Positions 43,889-51,605 of a stretch of 64,000 bases of DNA are shown piece by piece. The translations under genes and the position numbers were made by a program. The stretch is taken from the NCBI RefSeq assembly GCF_028532485.1, contig NZ_CP116942.1, forward strand, positions 1 to 64,000, given 5' to 3'. The notes under the pieces were generated by a model. That model ran no database searches. It was not told the DNA's origin and worked only from the letters and a program-made list of their open reading frames with translations. Numbering within the stretch: the first letter of the stretch is position 1; each line of letters begins with the position of its first letter. Source of the DNA: Iamia majanohamensis. GTDB taxonomy: Bacteria; Actinomycetota; Acidimicrobiia; Acidimicrobiales; Iamiaceae.

Positions 43889-45676
43889 TCAGCCGTAGAA
43901 GGCCTCGATCTCCTCGGCGAAGCGCTGGTGGATGCCCCGGCGCTTGAGCTTGGAGGTGGGGGTGAGCATCTCGGAGTCCGGGAGCCACTCCTCGCCCAGG
44001 ATCTTGACCTTCTTCACCTTCTCGGCGTTGTTGAACCCGGCCATGGCCTCGGCCAGGCCGGCCTCCACCTCGGCGACCACGTCGGGGTGCTCGGCCAGCT
44101 CGGTCATCGACAGGTCGCCGAGGCCGTGGCGGGCGGCCCAGGCCGGGGCCTCGTCGGGGTCGAGCACCACCAGGGCGGCCACGAACGGGCGCCGGTCGCC
44201 GATGGCGCAGGCCTGGCCCACCAGCGGGATCGACTTGAGCTCGGCCTCCAGGTTGGCCGGGCTGATGTTCTTGCCGCCGGCGGTGATGATCAGCTCCTTC
44301 TTGCGGTCGACCACGCGGAAGTAGCCGTCGTCGTCGACCTCGCCGATGTCGCCGGAGTGGAGCCAGCCGTCGTCGTCGAGGGCCTCGGCGGTCTTCTCGG
44401 GCTCGTCGAGGTAGCCGGAGAAGACCAGGCCGCCGCGGCAGATGATCTCGCCGTCGTCGGCCAGGGCGACCTCGAGGCCGGGCACGCCGGGGCCCACGCT
44501 GCCGGGCTTGATGCGGTAGGGCGCCCAGCACATGGGGCCGGTGTTCTCGCTCATGCCGTAGATCTCCGACATGGGGACGCCGATGGCCCGGTACCAGGTG
44601 AGCAGGTCGGGCGGGATGGGGGCCGCGCCCGAGATGGCCACCTCCAGGGCGTCGAGGCCGAGCAGCTCGCGCACCCCGGCGAAGGCCACCGAGTCGAGGA
44701 ACTCGTAGGTCTGCTCCTCCTCGGTGGAGGCCTCACCCCAGGCCATCTTGAGGGCGATGGGCCCGCCGGCCTCGACCGCCTCGCGGAACTTCGGGCCCTT
44801 CTCCTCGTCGGCGTCGAGGGCGGCCATGACGCGGGAGTGGATCTTCTCCCACACCCGGGGCACCCCGAACATGATCTGGGGCCGGACCTCGCGGGCGTAG
44901 TCGGCCACCTGGCCCGGGTCGGGGCAGGTGGTGACCTCGTAGCCCATGGTCAGCAGGGAGTAGTGCGAGGTGACCCGCTCGGCGATGTGGGCCATGGGCA
45001 GGTACGACACCAGGCGCTTGCCGGTCATGTCGTCCATGCCGAACGCCTGGCGCAGCGACTCGGCGGTCCAGGTGACGTTGTGGTGGGTGAGCATCACGCC
45101 CTTGGGCGGCCCGGTGGTGCCCGAGGTGTAGATGATCGTGAGCAGGTCCTCGGGCTCGGCGATGGCCGCGGCCTCGTCGAGGTCGACGGGGTCGTGGGCG
45201 ACGAGCTGGTCCCAGGTGACCTCGGCGTCGGTGCCCTCGGCGTCGATGACCGCCAGGGTGGCCAGCTCGGGCAGGGCCTCCCGGTCGAAGCGGGAGGAGA
45301 ACTCGGCGTCCTCGGCCACGCCGAAGGTGGCCCCGCAGTGGCCGACCAGGTAGGTGACCTGGTCGCGCGACGACGAGTTGTAGATGGAGATGGCGGTGGC
45401 GCCGCAGAGCATGGCGGCCAGGTCGAGGACGTGGAACTCGGGCCGGTTGCGCACCATGAGCACGACCCGGTCGCCCTTGCCCACCCCGGCGGCGCGCATG
45501 CCGGCCGCGGCCCGGCAGGCGAGGTCGGCCAGCTCGGCGAAGGTCCACGACCCCCACCCGTCGCCGTCGCGCCACCGGAGGGCGGTGCGGTCACCGATCC
45601 GCGCCACGGTCTCGGCGAAGAGGCGGGGGACGGTCTGGCCCTCGACGATGGCGTCGAGGTCGGCGCTGGTGGGCAT
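43889..45676 (-). CDS. long-chain acyl-CoA ligase (AMP-binding)
   Basis: A 595-residue adenylate-forming enzyme that activates a fatty or other carboxylic acid to its CoA thioester. The P-loop YTSGTTGPPKGVMLTH is near residue 180, SEIYGMSENTGP is the A5-type motif, and DDDGWLHSGDIGEVDDDGYF with the hinge RKKELIITAGGKNISP close the active site. This type (FadD15/FadD-like) is common in lipid-degrading actinobacteria. ATG 45676 follows GGGAG. The gene diverges from the thiolase across a palindromic operator. Confidence 0.92.
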   Translation of the reverse strand: MPTSADLDAIVEGQTVPRLFAETVARIGDRTALRWRDGDGWGSWTFAELADLACRAAAGMRAAGVGKGDRVVLMVRNRPEFHVLDLAAMLCGATAISIYNSSSRDQVTYLVGHCGATFGVAEDAEFSSRFDREALPELATLAVIDAEGTDAEVTWDQLVAHDPVDLDEAAAIAEPEDLLTIIYTSGTTGPPKGVMLTHHNVTWTAESLRQAFGMDDMTGKRLVSYLPMAHIAERVTSHYSLLTMGYEVTTCPDPGQVADYAREVRPQIMFGVPRVWEKIHSRVMAALDADEEKGPKFREAVEAGGPIALKMAWGEASTEEEQTYEFLDSVAFAGVRELLGLDALEVAISGAAPIPPDLLTWYRAIGVPMSEIYGMSENTGPMCWAPYRIKPGSVGPGVPGLEVALADDGEIICRGGLVFSGYLDEPEKTAEALDDDGWLHSGDIGEVDDDGYFRVVDRKKELIITAGGKNISPANLEAELKSIPLVGQACAIGDRRPFVAALVVLDPDEAPAWAARHGLGDLSMTELAEHPDVVAEVEAGLAEAMAGFNNAEKVKKVKILGEEWLPDSEMLTPTSKLKRRGIHQRFAEEIEAFYG

Positions 45677-45799
45677 GGGGTCTCCCTGTGTGGTGGCCCT
45701 GCTCGGAGGCCCCAATGGGTAGCAGACCGGGGCGGGGTCTGGTCCCGTCGGACGGGTGGAGCAGGGTTGCGGAGGCGCCGAGCGGGTCGGCAGACTCTT

Positions 45800-45811
45800 G
45801 ACCGAGCGGTC
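45800..45811. promoter_or_regulatory. TetR-type palindromic operator, candidate
   Basis: GACCGAGCGGTC is a palindrome with two central bases (GACCG-AG-CGGTC), preceded by TT. This half-site type is common for TetR regulators of fatty-acid and CoA-ester catabolism in actinobacteria and Thermus. It lies between the divergent ligase and thiolase genes, 75 bases before the thiolase start codon. Confidence 0.5.
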
Positions 45812-45885
45812 TAGAGCCGCCCGGTCGGGCCACCAGGTCCGGCCCCGACCCGGTCGACGGACCGGACCCCACCCCGAGGTGACCC

Positions 45886-47094
45886 ATGCCCACCGCAGTG
45901 ATCGTCGATGCCGTCCGGACCCCCGGCGGCAAGCGCAACGGCAAGCTCTCCGGGTGGCACCCGGCCGACCTCCTGGCCGAGGTCCTGAAGGCCACCGCCT
46001 CGCGCAACGACCTCGACCCCGCCGTCGTCGAGGACGTGATCACCGGCTGCGTCATGCAGGTCGGCAACCAGAGCCTCAACATCGGCCGCAACGCGGTGCT
46101 CGCCGCGGGCTGGCCCGAGACCGTCCCCGCCACCACCGTCGACCGCCAGTGCGGCTCGTCGCAGCAGGCCGTCCACTTCGCGGCCCAGGGCGTCATGGCC
46201 GGGGCCTACGACGTGGTCGTGGCCGCCGGCGTCGAGGTCATGTCCACCACCCCGATGGGCGCCTCGGTCACCCCCGGCTCCTTCCCCTTCGGCCCCGAGG
46301 CCTTCGCCCGCTACGCCGACTCGGAGCACTTCGGCTTCAAGGGCCTCATCCCCCAGGGCGTGTCGGCCGAGGTCATCGCCGACCGCTGGGGCCTCACCCG
46401 TGACGACCTCGACCGCTTCGGCCTGCGCAGCCAGCAGAACGCGGCCCGGGCCCGCGACGAGGGCCGGTTCGACAACGAGATCGTGTCGGTCGCGGCCAAG
46501 CCCCGCGACAAGGAGACCGGCGAGCTCATCGAGACCGATGAGGTGGTGTCGGCCGACGAGGGCATCCGCGACTCGTCGATGGAGAGCCTGGGCAAGCTGA
46601 AGCCGGCCTTCGTGCCCGAGGACCAGGGCGGCAAGGTCACCGCCGCCAACAGCTCGCAGATCACCGACGGCGCCTCGGCCGTGCTCATCATGAGCGAGGA
46701 GAAGGCCAAGGAGCTCGGCCTCACCCCCCGGGCCCGGTTCCACACCTTCGCCCTGGCCGGTGTCGACCCCGTCACCATGCTGACCGGCCCGATCCCCTCC
46801 ACCCAGAAGGCGCTGGAGCGCTCGGGCCTGTCCATCGACGACATCGACCTGTTCGAGATCAACGAGGCCTTCGCCTCGGTCGTCCTCGCCTGGCAGAAGG
46901 AGCTGGGCGCCGACATCGACAAGGTCAACGTCAACGGCGGCGCCATCGCCCTGGGCCACCCCCTCGGCGCCTCCGGCGCCAAGCTGATGGCCACCCTCGT
47001 CAACGAGATGGAGCGCACCGGCGCCCGCTACGGCCTCCAGAGCATGTGCGAGGGCGGCGGCCTGGCCAACGCCACCATCATCGAGCGCGTCTAG
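45886..47094 (+). CDS. acetyl-CoA acetyltransferase (thiolase)
   Basis: A 402-residue thiolase that splits 3-ketoacyl-CoA with CoA, or condenses two acyl-CoAs. The nucleophile is Cys89 in DRQCGSSQQ; NVNGGAIALGHPLGASG supplies the His, and the C-terminal CEGGGLANATI the second Cys. It resembles FadA-type thiolases of beta-oxidation and, in its LTGPIPSTQKALERSGL region, lipid/steroid-catabolic members, but substrate range is not decided by sequence. GAGGTGACCC precedes the ATG. A strong hairpin follows the stop. Confidence 0.92.
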   Translation: MPTAVIVDAVRTPGGKRNGKLSGWHPADLLAEVLKATASRNDLDPAVVEDVITGCVMQVGNQSLNIGRNAVLAAGWPETVPATTVDRQCGSSQQAVHFAAQGVMAGAYDVVVAAGVEVMSTTPMGASVTPGSFPFGPEAFARYADSEHFGFKGLIPQGVSAEVIADRWGLTRDDLDRFGLRSQQNAARARDEGRFDNEIVSVAAKPRDKETGELIETDEVVSADEGIRDSSMESLGKLKPAFVPEDQGGKVTAANSSQITDGASAVLIMSEEKAKELGLTPRARFHTFALAGVDPVTMLTGPIPSTQKALERSGLSIDDIDLFEINEAFASVVLAWQKELGADIDKVNVNGGAIALGHPLGASGAKLMATLVNEMERTGARYGLQSMCEGGGLANATIIERV

Positions 47095-47114
47095 GGCACC
47101 GAGCACCCTTGTGG

Positions 47115-47142
47115 ACCGTGGGGGCCGATCGGCCCCCACGGT
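47115..47142 (+). terminator. thiolase terminator hairpin
   Basis: A perfect 28-base palindrome beginning ACCGTGGGGGCC with central GATC, 20 bases after the thiolase stop. Outer GAGCACC (47101-47107) and GGTGCTC (47145-47151) can extend the stem. Confidence 0.85.
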
Positions 47143-47144
47143 TC

Positions 47145-47210
47145 GGTGCTCGCTCTGGCTGCGCTCGCTGGCGCTCGCTCCGCTGCTGCGCTCCGCTTCC
47201 GGGGACGCCG
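47145..47210. repeat. partial relative of the GCTCGCTGCGCTCGC repeat
   Basis: GCTGCGCTCGCTGGCGCTCGC (start region 47158 onward, quoted in part) resembles the 5' part of the repeats at 12962 and 19858, again after a + strand gene. The hairpin and downstream parts are missing, so membership is uncertain. The gap to 47372 has no other gene. Confidence 0.4.
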
Positions 47211-47372
47211 ACCGGCCTCCTGACATCCAGGCGCCCACCTCACAGGGGTGGGGGCGCCCGTCCTTGTTCGTTCCATCGGTCGGGGCGCCCTCGTCCTCGT
47301 CGGGCGCGCCGCTGCGTGACCTGCCTCCCGACGGGCCGGGGTGGGCACCTGGCTCGTAGGCTTGGGGGGGTC

Positions 47373-47627
47373 ATGTGGTTCTTGCGGCTTGCTCTGGCTC
47401 TTGCGTTCGCGCTGATCCTCGTGCGGATCGGGGTGGCGCTGCTGGCTGGGTTCACCCGGCCCACGCCGGAGCCGCCGCCCGCCGGTGAGCTGCGCAAGGT
47501 GAAGCTCGTCTACAGGTGCTCGGTGTGCGGCACCGAGGTGCGCATGACCGCGGCGGTCGACGAGGACCCGGAGCCGCCCCGCCACTGCATGGACGAGATG
47601 GACCTGCAGGCCCCGGTCGACATCTAG
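47373..47627 (+). CDS. small membrane-anchored zinc-ribbon-like protein
   Basis: An 84-residue protein: N-terminal helix (WFLRLALALAFALILVRIGV), Pro-rich linker, then YRCSVCGTEVRM and RHCMDEM. CxxC plus HCxxxM suggests a half zinc-ribbon or other metal knuckle on the cytoplasmic side. Small proteins with this layout are widespread in Acidimicrobiia-like genomes, but the function is unknown. The ATG follows a run of seven G at 47364-47370. A 9-bp hairpin lies 26 bases after the stop. Confidence 0.7.
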   Translation: MWFLRLALALAFALILVRIGVALLAGFTRPTPEPPPAGELRKVKLVYRCSVCGTEVRMTAAVDEDPEPPRHCMDEMDLQAPVDI

Positions 47628-47652
47628 GCGACAGGTCGGGGGCCACCCGCAG

Positions 47653-47678
47653 GGGTTGTCCCCAGGTGTGGACAACCC
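47653..47678. terminator. hairpin containing DnaA-box-like sequences
   Basis: GGGTTGTCC (47653-47661) and GGACAACCC (47670-47678) form a 9-bp perfect stem with an 8-base loop, 26 bases after the preceding stop codon. The right arm is part of TGTGGACAA (47667-47675), a perfect DnaA box; the left contains TTGTCCCCA, one mismatch from the inverted box. A second small hairpin, CTCCCCG/CGGGGAG, follows at 47702-47720. Confidence 0.55.
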
Positions 47679-47840
47679 TGGGGAGGGTCACACCCGTGTA
47701 ACTCCCCGTCCACCGGGGAGACGGCTGCCGGCCACGGTGCAAGGGGCCCCGCCCGGGTGCGCCACGGGCCGTTCCCGCCCAGGTCAGACGGAGTCCAGTT
47801 CGACCCGACCGGTCAGATCGGCGTCAGGTGCGGCGCAGTG

Positions 47841-48449
47841 TCAGCGGTACTGGGTGGCGGCCAGGATGCCGCCGAGGATGCAGGCCAGGCCGACGCCCAG
47901 GGAGAGGGGCCGGCCCTCCCACAGCACGTAGGTGAGGAAGATCACGAGCATGCCCGCCCCGAGCAGGGCGAACATGACCACCGGCACCCACGTGGGGCTC
48001 TCCAGCTGGGACCGGGGGATGGGCGCGGTGTAGCGGCTGGACTCGTCGGCCGCCTCCGCCGCCTTCCTGGGGTTGCCGCTGCGGGCTGCGCTGCTGCGGG
48101 CCACCTTGGGGTCGACGGCGCCGCCGGTGCGCTTCGAGGGCCGGGGCACCTTCTTGGTCCTGGTCGTGGCCGCCGCCTCGCGCCGGGCCTTGGCGCCGGT
48201 GGGGTCGTCGGCGCGGGCGGTGCCCATCGGGGCGGCCTTGCCCCGGCGCCGGGCCTTGGTGCCGGTGGGGTCGTCGGGGGTGGCGGTGCCCGCCTCGCGG
48301 TCCATGCGCGCCTTGGTGGCGGCCCGCCGGGCCTCCACGTCGGCCTTCGGGTCCGGGCGGCTCGCGGCCTTGGAGCTGGACCCGGTCCCGGCGTCGTCGT
48401 CGGCGGCCTCGGGATCCGCGCCCACGTCGTCGGTGTCGGGATCGGCCAT
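47841..48449 (-). CDS. crgA: cell division protein CrgA
   Basis: A 202-residue protein with the CrgA domain at its C-terminus: ESPTWVPVVMFALLGAGMLV, then SLGVGLACILGGILAATQYR, two membrane helices with the conserved SPxWVP entry and the terminal Gly-rich helix. CrgA recruits or times septal peptidoglycan synthesis in actinobacteria. The N-terminal ~130 residues are a long Lys/Arg/Ala/Asp-rich disordered extension, far longer than the ~90-residue family norm. Its place next to trpG and the pknB block is the standard actinobacterial order (Rv0011c-Rv0013-Rv0014c). Confidence 0.9.
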   Translation of the reverse strand: MADPDTDDVGADPEAADDDAGTGSSSKAASRPDPKADVEARRAATKARMDREAGTATPDDPTGTKARRRGKAAPMGTARADDPTGAKARREAAATTRTKKVPRPSKRTGGAVDPKVARSSAARSGNPRKAAEAADESSRYTAPIPRSQLESPTWVPVVMFALLGAGMLVIFLTYVLWEGRPLSLGVGLACILGGILAATQYR

Positions 48450-48546
48450 GTGCGGAGGATAGGTGATGCACCGGGCCGCGCCGCTGTCGGCGGGGCCGCC
48501 GGGAACGCGGGCCGGGTCCGGCCCGGGGCCCGCCTATCCTCCCGCC

Positions 48547-49134
48547 ATGGCGCCCCGCATCCTGGTCGTCGACAACTACGACTCCTTCGTCTACAACCTC
48601 GTCCAGTACCTGGGGGAGCTCGGGGCCGAGCCCGATGTCGTCCGCAACGACGAGGTCTCCGCCGACGAGGCCCTGGCCCGGGGGGGCGACGCAGTGCTCA
48701 TCTCGCCCGGCCCGGGGACGCCCGACGACGCCGGGATCTCGAACGCGCTGGTCGCGGCCTGCGCCGAGCGGGGCGTCCCGCTGCTCGGCGTGTGCCTCGG
48801 CCTCCAGTGCATCGGCGAGGTGTTCGGGGGCGAGGTGGTGCGGGCCCCGCAGGTGATGCACGGCAAGACGTCGCTGGTGTCGCACTCGGGGCAGGGCGTG
48901 TTCGCAGGCCTGCCCGACCCCCTGGAGGCCACCCGCTACCACTCGCTGGTGGTCGACCGGGCGTCGGTGCCGTCGGTGCTCGAGGTCACCGCCGAGAGCG
49001 ACGACGGGCTGGTGATGGGGCTCCGCCACCGCGACGCGCCGGTGGAGGGGGTGCAGTTCCACCCCGAGTCGATCCTGTCGGTGGGCGGCCACGACCTGCT
49101 GCGCACGTTCCTGTCCTCCGCCGTCCCTGCCTAG
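48547..49134 (+). CDS. trpG: anthranilate/para-aminobenzoate synthase glutamine amidotransferase
   Basis: A 195-residue class-I glutamine amidotransferase. [18 protein letters not shown] starts the domain; [12 protein letters not shown] is the oxyanion region; GVCLGLQ carries the nucleophile Cys; FHPESILS carries the His and Glu. It supplies ammonia to chorismate for anthranilate (tryptophan) or aminodeoxychorismate (folate); the paired synthase subunit is not in the window. Actinobacterial orthologues at this locus are called TrpG or PabA. ATG 48547 fits the family start. Confidence 0.92.
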   Translation: MAPRILVVDNYDSFVYNLVQYLGELGAEPDVVRNDEVSADEALARGGDAVLISPGPGTPDDAGISNALVAACAERGVPLLGVCLGLQCIGEVFGGEVVRAPQVMHGKTSLVSHSGQGVFAGLPDPLEATRYHSLVVDRASVPSVLEVTAESDDGLVMGLRHRDAPVEGVQFHPESILSVGGHDLLRTFLSSAVPA

Positions 49135-49171
49135 CGACGGCGACCCCGCCCGGCCCGGGCCGGGCGGCCGC

Positions 49172-50770
49172 TCAGGCCCCGGGCAGGGGCTTGTGCCGGG
49201 CCCACCTCCACCACTGCGAGGTGGACCGGCCCACGCCGATCTTCTTGACGAACCCGCGCTTGGCCAGGTCGTCCGCGATCCGCAGCGACGAGTACTGCAG
49301 CCCGAGGAAGGTGTCGACGCCGGCGAAGTAGGCGCCCAGGGTCATGCTGCCCATGGCGTAGGCGGTGCCCACCCCGCTCTGGGTGCCCCGGATCTCGAAG
49401 TGGCGCTCCACGTCGAGGCGCCCCAGGGGGTTGAGCTGGGCCCCGCTGTGGTCGAGCAGGTCGGCGAACAGGCGGTGCTCCCGGATGTTCGCCTCCAGGC
49501 CGGTGGCGTCGATGATGAAGTGGGCGGGCACCTCGAGGATGCTCCCGTCCTTGGCCTGGACCCGGGTGACGATGGTGCCGTCGTCGCCCGGCACCACCGT
49601 GTCGACGGTGCCGATGTAGGTGCGGTACCAGCCCTCGCGCCGGCCCCGGGCCAGCTGCTCCTTCCAGTCCTTGCGCGCCGGTGTGGTGGTGCCAGCCAGA
49701 CGCTTGTAGAACTCGGCCCGCTGCTCGCCTTCGAGCTTCTCGAACTTGCGCTTGTTGGCGCCGCCCCAGGCCGACTTGGGCCAGTTGAAGCCCTGGTAGA
49801 TCCAGCCGTTGCGGGCCACCCGGCGCTCGAAGATCGACCGGCCGAAGCTCTCGGTCCGGTAGGTGCGGAACAGGTGCAGGATCTGGGTCTGGAGCCCGTA
49901 CGCGTCGCGGTCGTCGATCAGGCGCTGGAGCACGCGGGAGGCGACGATGCCGTTGCCCCGGATCATGACCAGGCCGGGGCGGCGCTTGAGCTCCTCGTAG
50001 ACGTGCTCGTGGGGCTCGTAGGAGTTCACGACCCGCACGTAGTCGTCGTAGGTGCTGCGGTACTGCTGCAGGTCGGGGAGGAAGGCCACGCCCGGGTAGC
50101 CCACGCACAGGTGGACGTAGGTGGACCGGAACGCCACCCGCTTGGTCGTGGTGGTGCCGGCCGGCGGGGTGAGGATGGTGAAGTAGCCGCCCCCGTAGCG
50201 GCGGCGGGTCATGCGCACCTGGCCCTGGGAGACCATGCCCCAGTAGCCGATGCGGGCCGCCTCGCGCTCCATGGACTCGAACACCTGGCCCGCCCGGGGC
50301 GTCCAGTAGTCGTTGAGGATGGGCTCGGTGAGGACGTTGGCCACCGGGGCGATGGTCTTGTCGGTCCACGCCTCGCGGAAGGCGTAGGACGGGAAGCCCC
50401 AGATGTTGTCGGGCATCGACTGCGAGTCGGACCGCAGCCGCTCGCCCCGGGGGATCTGCGACATGCGCGTGAGGTACTCGTAGGTCTGCCACGGCACGTC
50501 GAGGTTGGTGAGGATCCGCATCTGGTTGGCGGGCATGCCGGCGATGCGGAGGAAGTCGGCGAGGATGAAGCTCCCGATGCCGCCGCCCACCGACACCAGG
50601 GGGACGTCGTAGACCGGGATGCCGGCGTCCGCCAGCATCTGGTCGGTCCAGATGTCGGTGGCGATGAGCGCGTCGTTGAGGTCGCCGGGCTCGCCCTGCC
50701 CCGACGGGTCGGGCACCGCCTCGGCGAGCGTCGAGCTGTTGATGCTGATGGTGGAGCCGTGGTCGGTCAC
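49172..50770 (-). CDS. FAD/NAD(P)-binding flavoprotein-like protein of unknown function
   Basis: A 532-residue protein with flavoprotein hallmarks. VPLVSVGGGIGSFILADFLR (near residue 57) and LVMIRGNGIVASRVLQRLI (near 265) are two glycine-rich dinucleotide-binding motifs, and FIIDATGLEANI has the ATG motif typical of FAD/NAD(P) oxidoreductases. Aromatic-rich segments (WDNIWG-like NIWGFPSYAFREAW, GWIYQGFNWPKSAWGG) are unusual. No substrate can be named. GTG start with GAGGGGG upstream. It lies between trpG and the DM13 gene, where mycobacteria have no such gene. Confidence 0.7.
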   Translation of the reverse strand: MTDHGSTISINSSTLAEAVPDPSGQGEPGDLNDALIATDIWTDQMLADAGIPVYDVPLVSVGGGIGSFILADFLRIAGMPANQMRILTNLDVPWQTYEYLTRMSQIPRGERLRSDSQSMPDNIWGFPSYAFREAWTDKTIAPVANVLTEPILNDYWTPRAGQVFESMEREAARIGYWGMVSQGQVRMTRRRYGGGYFTILTPPAGTTTTKRVAFRSTYVHLCVGYPGVAFLPDLQQYRSTYDDYVRVVNSYEPHEHVYEELKRRPGLVMIRGNGIVASRVLQRLIDDRDAYGLQTQILHLFRTYRTESFGRSIFERRVARNGWIYQGFNWPKSAWGGANKRKFEKLEGEQRAEFYKRLAGTTTPARKDWKEQLARGRREGWYRTYIGTVDTVVPGDDGTIVTRVQAKDGSILEVPAHFIIDATGLEANIREHRLFADLLDHSGAQLNPLGRLDVERHFEIRGTQSGVGTAYAMGSMTLGAYFAGVDTFLGLQYSSLRIADDLAKRGFVKKIGVGRSTSQWWRWARHKPLPGA

Positions 50771-50900
50771 GACCGGGCCCCCTCGTCGGTGCGCTGCGGG
50801 CTGCGGAGCCTGGCCATGGACCCTCCCGGGAGATGTGTGTCCGTGTGCCGCCCGGCGGGACCGGGGCGGGGCGAGGTTAGACGGGTGCCGAGCGGCGGGG

Positions 50901-51500
50901 TCACGCCACCGCCGCCTCGGTGAAGGTGGAGTCGAACCGCTTGCACCACACCGCCACCGTGGTCACCGACGCCGGGTCGACCTCGGGGGGCAGCTCGTAG
51001 TTCTGCGCCCCGACGTTGCCCTTGAGCTCGCCCAGCTCGATGCGCTCCTCGCCCACGTAGACGACGGCGAAGAGGTCGGGGCCGTTGTCGGTCGAGAAGT
51101 CGTCCTCGAAGCGGACGAAGGTCTGGTTGCCGTCGGTGAGGAGGGTGGCGCTCCCCTCGCCGGGGTGGTCGACGTCCTCGAAGGCGCCGGTGGCGACGGT
51201 GGTGACCGCGGGGGCGTCGGCCGGGGCGGTGGAGGCGGGCGCCCCGGGCTCCCCGCCGGCCGGGTCGGCGGCGGGCTCGGCCCCGGCGGTGGCGCCGGAG
51301 TCGAAGGTGGGCCCGGCCTCGGAGACCTCGTCGTCGGTGAAGAGGGTCTGGACGCCGAAGACGCCGAAGGCGAGGACGGCCACCACCGCGACCACGACGA
51401 CCGCACCGGCCATGACCCAGGGGGTGCGGCTGCGGCGGGGCCGGGCGACCGAGGTCGACGGGGGCGGGGGAGGGGCTCCGGGGGGGACGGCGGTGGACAC
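50901..51500 (-). CDS. membrane-anchored DM13-domain protein
   Basis: A 199-residue protein with a Pro-rich cytoplasmic start, one transmembrane helix (WVMAGAVVVVAVVAVLAFGV), a Pro/Ala-rich linker and a C-terminal DM13 domain. The domain shows GAFEDVDHPGEGSATLL, FSTDNGPDLFAVVYV, LGELKGNVGAQNYELP and the conserved Cys in AVWCKRF. DM13 is proposed to be a redox (cytochrome b561-DOMON associated) domain with an essential Cys. GTG 51500 follows GGAG; a longer frame to 51602 would need a TTG start. Confidence 0.85.
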   Translation of the reverse strand: MSTAVPPGAPPPPPSTSVARPRRSRTPWVMAGAVVVVAVVAVLAFGVFGVQTLFTDDEVSEAGPTFDSGATAGAEPAADPAGGEPGAPASTAPADAPAVTTVATGAFEDVDHPGEGSATLLTDGNQTFVRFEDDFSTDNGPDLFAVVYVGEERIELGELKGNVGAQNYELPPEVDPASVTTVAVWCKRFDSTFTEAAVA

Positions 51501-51605
51501 GGTGGGCTCCGGTGGCGGGGACGGTGGGGTGGAGGTGAGGGTACGGACGTCCGCCGGTGCGGGGTAGGGGGGCGGCCCCCCGGGGAGGGGCCACCCGGGC
51601 AAGGG

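Noticed and set aside
47653-47678. Second replication origin suggested by paired DnaA boxes
   Set aside because: Only two boxes are present, they form a terminator-like hairpin after a gene, and a normal oriC lies at 1.6-1.96 kb.
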